Source: Foliamicus sp965115835 (lineage in GTDB: Bacteria; Pseudomonadota; Gammaproteobacteria; Steroidobacterales; Foliamicaceae). From it: a stretch of 64,000 nt of DNA. The notes beneath the pieces are model-generated. The model was not told the origin of the DNA. It did no database searches and saw only the letters and a list, made by a program, of their open reading frames with translations. The stretch spans positions 1,364,001-1,428,000 of the forward strand of contig OZ220471.1 of assembly GCA_965115835.1 (NCBI GenBank), written 5' to 3'. The translations under genes and the position numbers were made by a program. Positions 59,284-64,000 of this stretch are shown here, piece by piece. Each line of letters opens with the position of its first letter. Within the stretch, counting starts at the first letter, position 1.

Positions 59284-60952
59284 AGACTTCCGACTCCTGG
59301 CTGCAATGGCTGTCCTGGGCAGTCTGGTCGCCCTTTTGACACCGATCATCACAGGCGAGCTGCTGGCCGAAATCATTCCGCGCGGCGACAAGGAGATGTG
59401 GATCGCCGCCCTCTGCGCACTCGGGCTGGGCGCGCTGGGCGCCGCGGCGTTCGATATCGTGGGCGCCCTGGCGGCGTTGCGGGTCGAGGGACGGGCCGAC
59501 GAACAGCTTCAGGCCTCCGTGTGGAATCGGCTGGTTTCCTTGCCGACATCGTTTTTCCGCCGCTTCACCGCGGGCGACCTCGCCGACCGGGCAAATGGCG
59601 TCGGCATGATCCGACAGCTGCTGACCGGCGCCACCGTGCATGGGCTGGTCAGCAGCGTGTTCTCCATCTTCAGCCTCGCCCTGCTGTTCTACTACAGCTG
59701 GACGCTCGCCCTGTGCGCGTGCGGCATCTCGCTCGCGCTGGTTGCAGGATCATGGTTTCTGGTACGGCGTCAGGTGCGTTACTACCGCGACGCGTTTCGC
59801 GCACAGGGACTTATCGATGGGTTCGTCTTTCAGATGATCACCGGGGTGGGCAAGCTCCGTATGGCGAACGCCGAATTTTATGCGCTTGCGCTCTGGGCGC
59901 AGCAGTTCGCCACCCAGCGGCGCGCCACACTCACCGCGCGATTCTGGGGAGCCGGCCAGCACACCGTGAACGCAATGTTCATGCCATTGTCCCTGCTCAT
60001 TCTGTTTGCCTTCATATGGTATTCGCTCATCGAAGGCGGGTCGCAGGAGTCCTTCGACATTGCGGACTTCCTGTCCTTCAATGCGGCATTCGGACAGTTC
60101 GCCGCCTCGATCGTTGCCCTGACCGGCGCGTGGACGACAATCAGCAGCACCGTCCCGCTGTTCGAGCGCGTCCAGCCGATCCTCGAATGTCCGCCCGAAA
60201 GCAGCGTCGGCAGTTTCGTCCCGACGGACCTCACGGGACACATCGAGTTCGCGCGGGTCACCTTCCGCTATCTGCCGGATGCGCCCAGCGCAGTGGACGA
60301 TGTATCTTTCCAGATCCGGCAAGGCGATTATGTGGCGTTCGTCGGGCCGTCCGGTTCCGGAAAATCGACGATTTATCGTTTGCTGCTCGGATTCGAACGG
60401 CCTGATTCGGGGGCGGTTCTGATCGACGGTTATGACCTCCTGCATCTCGACCTTCCAACAGTCCGGAACCTGATGGGAGTTGTGATGCAGGACGGCAAGC
60501 TGATTGCCGCAAGTATTCTCGAGAATATTTCGGGATCTTCCTCGCTGACCATGGAGGATGCCTGGGCGGCCGCGCGGGCAGCAGGGCTCGAGGACGATAT
60601 CCGGGCCATGCCGATGGGGATGCATACGGTGCTGCCCGAAGGCGGCGCCGGGCTATCCGGCGGACAGAAACAAAGAGTGCTGATCGCCCGCGCCCTGGCC
60701 CGCAAGCCGCGGGTCATGCTGTTCGACGAGGCGACCAGCGCTCTTGACAACCGAACTCAATTGACCGTTCAGGAATCGCTCCGGACACTCAACATCACGC
60801 GCATCGTCATCGCCCATCGGCTGAGCACGATCCGCGACGCCGACAGGATATTCGTGATGAAGGAGGGCCGGATCGTCGAGACCGGTCAGTATGAAGAACT
60901 CATGGCTCGGGACGGCCTGTTCGCTGAATTGGCGCAGCGCCAGATCGTCTAG
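59276..60952 (+). CDS. NHLM ABC transporter 2, permease/ATPase part
   Basis: The protein of about 558 residues begins, if GTG 59276 is used, VDKDFRLLAAMAVLGSLVALL and has a six-helix membrane domain and an ATPase with GPSGSGKSTIYR, LSGGQKQRVLIARAL and VMLFDEATSALD. It lacks a C39 peptidase, as expected for ABC2. It overlaps the 58018-59283 gene by 8 nt; the two lengths add up to about 979 residues, near that of an unsplit NHLM ABC2 protein. It presumably pairs with the C39-bearing transporter. Confidence 0.9.
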   Translation: MDKDFRLLAAMAVLGSLVALLTPIITGELLAEIIPRGDKEMWIAALCALGLGALGAAAFDIVGALAALRVEGRADEQLQASVWNRLVSLPTSFFRRFTAGDLADRANGVGMIRQLLTGATVHGLVSSVFSIFSLALLFYYSWTLALCACGISLALVAGSWFLVRRQVRYYRDAFRAQGLIDGFVFQMITGVGKLRMANAEFYALALWAQQFATQRRATLTARFWGAGQHTVNAMFMPLSLLILFAFIWYSLIEGGSQESFDIADFLSFNAAFGQFAASIVALTGAWTTISSTVPLFERVQPILECPPESSVGSFVPTDLTGHIEFARVTFRYLPDAPSAVDDVSFQIRQGDYVAFVGPSGSGKSTIYRLLLGFERPDSGAVLIDGYDLLHLDLPTVRNLMGVVMQDGKLIAASILENISGSSSLTMEDAWAAARAAGLEDDIRAMPMGMHTVLPEGGAGLSGGQKQRVLIARALARKPRVMLFDEATSALDNRTQLTVQESLRTLNITRIVIAHRLSTIRDADRIFVMKEGRIVETGQYEELMARDGLFAELAQRQIV

Positions 60953-61001
60953 GCTGTCTACCCGAATGATTGCCCCTGGTCGGGGATGCAGTACAGGCTT
61001 T

Positions 61002-61187
61002 TCAAGCAAATCGAAAGCAAGACGGAGTGAATATCAAGATGATCGCCACGGCCGCCTGCGCCGCAGCGATGCCTGCCGCGCCCGGCGACAGATATTCATC
61101 GGCCAGCAGCCGGAAGGTCTCCAACTCGTCCCGGCGCAGGTTCTCCCGCCTGCTCTCGCGCCTTGCGCAGGCCTTTGGTCGCCTCAC
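61002..61187 (-). CDS. Possible small membrane-associated protein
   Basis: The 61-codon frame starts with GTG at 61187, overlapping the DUF1244 stop as GTGA, a pattern common in this window. It encodes a charged helical part (RRENLRRDELETFRLLADEY) and a hydrophobic C-terminal segment (GIAAAQAAVAIILIFT). No family recognised. Context gives some support. Confidence 0.4.
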   Translation of the reverse strand: MRRPKACARRESRRENLRRDELETFRLLADEYLSPGAAGIAAAQAAVAIILIFTPSCFRFA

Positions 61188-61477
61188 CCATGGCGGGCCT
61201 TGAACCGGCGCAGCTGCTCCTCGGTGGCGGGCAACTGGTATTTCTTCTTCCAGTCCGGGTACGGCATGCCGTAAATCCGCTCGCGAGCCCGATCGTCGGT
61301 CATTTCCACCCCCTGCTCGGCCGCGGCCTCGGCATACCAGCGGCTCAGGCAGTTGCGGCAGAACCCGCCGGCAATCATCAGGTCGATGTTCTGCACATCC
61401 CTGTTCTCGTCCAGGTGCCTGAGCAGGCGGCGCAACACCGCGGCGTCCAGGTTGCGGGCCGTTTCCTTGTCGATCAT
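61184..61477 (-). CDS. DUF1244 domain protein
   Basis: The 97-residue protein (MIDKETARNLDAAVLRRLLRHL) matches the DUF1244 family: NRDVQNIDLMIAGGFCRNCLSRWYAEAA followed by GMPYPDWKKKYQLPATEEQ. The FCRNCLSRWY motif is the hallmark. The function is unknown. ATG at 61477 has GGAGG 6 nt upstream. It is divergent from pheA. Confidence 0.9.
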   Translation of the reverse strand: MIDKETARNLDAAVLRRLLRHLDENRDVQNIDLMIAGGFCRNCLSRWYAEAAAEQGVEMTDDRARERIYGMPYPDWKKKYQLPATEEQLRRFKARHG

Positions 61478-61515
61478 GTCTGTCCTCCGCTTGCGCCCGG
61501 GAAGGCGGGCGGGCA

Positions 61516-61529
61516 GGGAGTATACTCCC
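61516..61529. promoter_or_regulatory. Palindrome with symmetric -10-like elements between DUF1244 and pheA genes
   Basis: GGGAGTATACTCCC is a perfect 14-bp palindrome. It contains TATACT on both strands, a good -10 match, 28 nt before the pheA start and 42 nt before the DUF1244 start. It could be a shared bidirectional promoter core or an operator. No matching -35 hexamers were clear. Confidence 0.4.
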
Positions 61530-61554
61530 GCCGTCCTCAGCGGAGCGCTTCTGC

Positions 61555-62406
61555 GTGAGCATCGCATATCAGGGTATCGCAGGCGCGTGGTCGCATCTCG
61601 CCTGCCGGGCTGTCTACCCGGAACGGGAGGCGGTTCCGTGCCCGAGCTTCGAGGATGTGTTCGAGATGGTCGAGTCCGGCGGAGCGGAGCGGGCCATGAT
61701 CCCGATCGAGAACAACCTCGGCGGGCGCGTAGCCGACATCCACCAGCTCCTTCCACATCAGGCCCTGCACATTGTTGCGGAGTTCTTCCAGCCGATCCGC
61801 CACGAGTTGCTGGCGGCGCCCGGCGCAACGCAGCAGCGCCTGCGGGCCGTGTACAGCCACCCGCAGGCGCTGGCGCAATGCCGGCGGTTCCTGCGCAAGC
61901 GGGGGTGGGAACCGCGCCCGGCAAGCGACACCGCGGCGGCGGCCCGGAGAATCGCGCAGCTGGGCGACCCCACGATAGGCGCCATTGCTTCCCGTCTGGC
62001 CGGGGAACTGTACCGACTGGACAGCCTCGACCACGACATACAGGACGAATACCACAACATCACGCGCTTCATCGTACTGGCGAGGGACAAGAACGACGAG
62101 CCGCCGGATGCCGACGCCAAGTACATCACGGCGCTGTGGTTCCAACTGCGCAGCGTGCCCGCGGCCCTGTACAAGGCGCTTGGCGCATTTGCCACGAATT
62201 ACGTCAACCTCACCAGGCTGGAGAGCTACATCGGCACGCGGCACTTCGACCGGGCGCGCTTCTACGCGGAAGTCGAGGGGCACGAAACACACGATCCGGT
62301 GCGCTCGGCGCTGGAGGAAGTCAGGTATTTCACCGACAGGGTCCGGGTGCTCGGGAGTTTCCCGCAGCACCCGTTCAGACAGCAACAGAACAAGGCATTA
62401 AGATAG
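61555..62406 (+). CDS. pheA: Prephenate dehydratase
   Basis: The 283-residue protein has the prephenate dehydratase fold motifs IAYQGIAGAWSHLAC, AERAMIPIENNLGGRVADIH, HPQALAQCRRFL, SDTAAAARRIAQL and EYHNITRFIVL, followed by a C-terminal ACT domain (LFQ-type: TALWFQLRSVPAALYKALGAFATNYVNLTRLES). It converts prephenate to phenylpyruvate in phenylalanine synthesis; the ACT domain usually gives phenylalanine feedback. There is no fused chorismate mutase. The start is GTG 61555. Confidence 0.93.
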   Translation: MSIAYQGIAGAWSHLACRAVYPEREAVPCPSFEDVFEMVESGGAERAMIPIENNLGGRVADIHQLLPHQALHIVAEFFQPIRHELLAAPGATQQRLRAVYSHPQALAQCRRFLRKRGWEPRPASDTAAAARRIAQLGDPTIGAIASRLAGELYRLDSLDHDIQDEYHNITRFIVLARDKNDEPPDADAKYITALWFQLRSVPAALYKALGAFATNYVNLTRLESYIGTRHFDRARFYAEVEGHETHDPVRSALEEVRYFTDRVRVLGSFPQHPFRQQQNKALR

Positions 62407-62443
62407 GCGCCACAGTTGCAGACAGACGACGAATACACGCAAC

Positions 62444-62755
62444 ATGCATAAACTTCTTGTCACGTATACACGCCCGGACGACATCGACGCATTCGAGAAG
62501 CACTTTCGCGATGTGCATCTGCCGATGGTGCGCAAGATCCCGAGGCTGAAGAAGCTCGTTATCAATCGGATCACGGGCAACGACAGCGGCGGGCCACCCT
62601 CGCTGTATTTGCTGGCGGGGCTTCAGTTCGGGCCGAGGAAGGATTACGAAGCGGCCATGCGCTCGAAGGAAAACATCGCGGCAGGCAGGGACGCCATGGC
62701 GTTCTGCCGCGCCACGGGCTCCAGGGTCGAAGTGCTCATCGCCCATGAAGACTGA
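62444..62755 (+). CDS. EthD family protein
   Basis: The 103-residue protein starts MHKLLVTYTRPDDIDAFEKHFRDVHLPMVRKIPRLKKLVI and contains SLYLLAGLQFGPRKDYEAAMRSKE, the dimeric ferredoxin-like fold of the EthD family. Members take part in degradation of ethers and other compounds, but the role is often unknown. It lies between pheA and a thiamine-diphosphate enzyme on the same strand and could be co-transcribed. Confidence 0.88.
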   Translation: MHKLLVTYTRPDDIDAFEKHFRDVHLPMVRKIPRLKKLVINRITGNDSGGPPSLYLLAGLQFGPRKDYEAAMRSKENIAAGRDAMAFCRATGSRVEVLIAHED

Positions 62756-62822
62756 AGCTGCAACCGGAAAGAAAGCTCGCCAGGAACGGCGGCGGGTTGC
62801 GCCTTCCTCGACAGGAACCGGA

Positions 62823-64000
62823 ATGAGCGGGCGGATGACGGGCGGCGAAGCGCTGGTGCGCTCGGTGCTGGCGCATGACGTGGATACCGTGTTCGGATTG
62901 CCCGGAGGCCAGACTTACGGCCTTTTCGACGCCCTGGCGCAACACCAGCGCCCCGTCGAAGTGATCCATTCGCGCCACGAGCAGGGCGCTGGCTACATGG
63001 CCATGGGATACGCCGCCTCAACCGGGCGTTGCGGGGTGTTCAGCGTTGTGCCGGGCCCAGGCGTGCTCAATTCGGGCGCTGCGCTGTGTACCGCGTACGC
63101 CGCCGGCTCGCGCGTGCTCTGCCTGGCGGGTCAGGTTCCCTCCCGGCATATCGATGAGGGTTGGGGCCTGCTGCACGAAATCCACGACCAGATCGGGATC
63201 CTCAAGGGGCTGACCAAGTGGGCGGAGCGCATATCGAGCGGCGCCGATGCGCCCGGGCGGGTAGCCGAGGCCTTCCGGCAGCTCCATACCGGAGCGCCCC
63301 TGCCCGTGGCGCTGGAGATGGCCCCCGATGTCATGGAGGGAGAGAGCGAGGTGGCGCTGCTGGAGCCGGCTTGCTCCTATCCTGCCCACGAAGCCGACCC
63401 GGATGCGCTGAAGCAGGCGGCCCGCATTCTGGGCAGGGCCCAAAATCCTCTCATCATTGCCGGCCCCGGCGCGCTGGATGCCCCGGTGGAATTGTTGCGC
63501 GTTGCGGAGATGCTGCAGGCGCCCGCGGCCGCCCACTTCAACGCCAAGGGAGTGATTGACGAACGCCACTACCTGGGAATCGGTTTTCCGGAAGCGCACT
63601 CCCTTTGGGGCGAGGCCGACGCGGTGCTGGCGGTGGGCACGCGGTTCACCGAACCGGAGCTGGAGTGGGGGCTGGACGCAGCGCTACCGGTGGTGCGGCT
63701 GGATGCGGACCGCACCGCATTCTCGCGTGGGCGCGCGCCCAGCGTGGCCTTGCATGCCGATGCCGGCGCCGGACTGAGCGGGCTGGCCGAGGCCTTGCGA
63801 GGCGCCAATCGCAAGCGCGAGTCGCGCAAGAAGGAACTGCTGGGGCTGAAGCGTCGTTTCGAGAAGGAATACCGCCGCCACAATGCACCGCAGACAGAGG
63901 TGCTCAAGGTGATCCGCGAAGAACTGCCGGAAGACGGATTCCTGGTGGACGAAGCGACGCAAATGGCCTACACCTCGTGGTTCGCGTTCCCCTCCTACCG
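62823..64000 (+). CDS. Thiamine-diphosphate-dependent enzyme (acetolactate synthase-like), partial
   Basis: The first 392 codons are in the window. The N-terminal ThDP domain has VFGLPGGQTYGLFDAL and HSRHEQGAGYMAMGYAASTGRCGVFSVVPGPGVLNS, including the catalytic Glu in RHEQGA. The middle domain has AGPGAL and AVGTRFTEPE. It resembles acetolactate-synthase-type enzymes and related decarboxylases; the C-terminal ThDP-binding GDG motif lies beyond the edge. ATG at 62823 is used; ATG at 62745, overlapping the EthD-like gene's end, is an in-frame alternative that adds 26 mostly charged residues. Confidence 0.85.
   Translation, partial: MSGRMTGGEALVRSVLAHDVDTVFGLPGGQTYGLFDALAQHQRPVEVIHSRHEQGAGYMAMGYAASTGRCGVFSVVPGPGVLNSGAALCTAYAAGSRVLCLAGQVPSRHIDEGWGLLHEIHDQIGILKGLTKWAERISSGADAPGRVAEAFRQLHTGAPLPVALEMAPDVMEGESEVALLEPACSYPAHEADPDALKQAARILGRAQNPLIIAGPGALDAPVELLRVAEMLQAPAAAHFNAKGVIDERHYLGIGFPEAHSLWGEADAVLAVGTRFTEPELEWGLDAALPVVRLDADRTAFSRGRAPSVALHADAGAGLSGLAEALRGANRKRESRKKELLGLKRRFEKEYRRHNAPQTEVLKVIREELPEDGFLVDEATQMAYTSWFAFPSY

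Overview
The window is GC-rich, densely coded bacterial chromosome. Gene content suggests a gammaproteobacterium: a leuS-lptE...holA-nadD-rsfS block, a YhdP protein followed by a nitrilase, phoBR, Mpl, and a PPi-type phosphofructokinase. I cannot name a genus. No rRNA, tRNA or CRISPR array was recognised.

Layout. 1-1773: N-terminal part of an RTX calcium-binding-repeat protein, leftward and cut by the window edge. 2112-15031: one long leftward series of housekeeping genes (leuS, lptE, cysS, hisI, sufE, yidD, a Trm112-like gene, holA, nadD, rsfS, yhdP, nitrilase), many joined by 4-nt stop/start overlaps with ATG, GTG or TTG starts. 15068-17270: phoBR with the wreck of a pstB gene just downstream. 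17355-23216: a beta-helix-like lipoprotein with an internal duplication, and a TonB-dependent receptor preceded by a good PHO-box match. 23559-34441: metabolic genes (double-VOC protein, a membrane protein, a molybdenum hydroxylase whose subunits are encoded divergently, a cytochrome c lipoprotein, UbiD-type decarboxylase, PaaK-like ligase, S46 peptidase). 34460-38366: mpl, a membrane protein, adk and PPi-phosphofructokinase. 38391-41028: accessory scrap, with an Mrr fragment, higA with a frameshifted higB, an MNT nucleotidyltransferase with a cut-off HepT start, and a DUF418 membrane protein.

41078-60952 is the main interest: a ribosomal-peptide (RiPP) cluster of the nitrile-hydratase-leader-peptide (NHLP) type. 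It has a LanM-like dehydratase without visible cyclase zinc ligands (divergent), two precursors with NHLP leaders, a Gly-Gly site and 37-residue Ser/Thr-rich cores lacking cysteine, a third NHLP protein with no core, two paralogous E1-like/YcaO cyclodehydratase fusions on either side of a SagB-type dehydrogenase, and a complete exporter (TolC-like, HlyD-like, C39-peptidase ABC protein, and a second NHLM ABC protein split into two overlapping reading frames). A 1623-bp insertion sequence with 16-bp inverted repeats and a perfect 9-bp target duplication sits between the dehydratase gene and the precursors, next to a 121-bp MITE-like relic with the same ends. The inferred scheme is: leader recognition, cyclodehydration and/or dehydration of Ser/Thr, flavin oxidation to azoles, leader removal after Gly-Gly, export.

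60953-64000: DUF1244 gene with a small downstream ORF leftward, then pheA (prephenate dehydratase), an EthD-like gene and a thiamine-diphosphate enzyme cut by the right edge.
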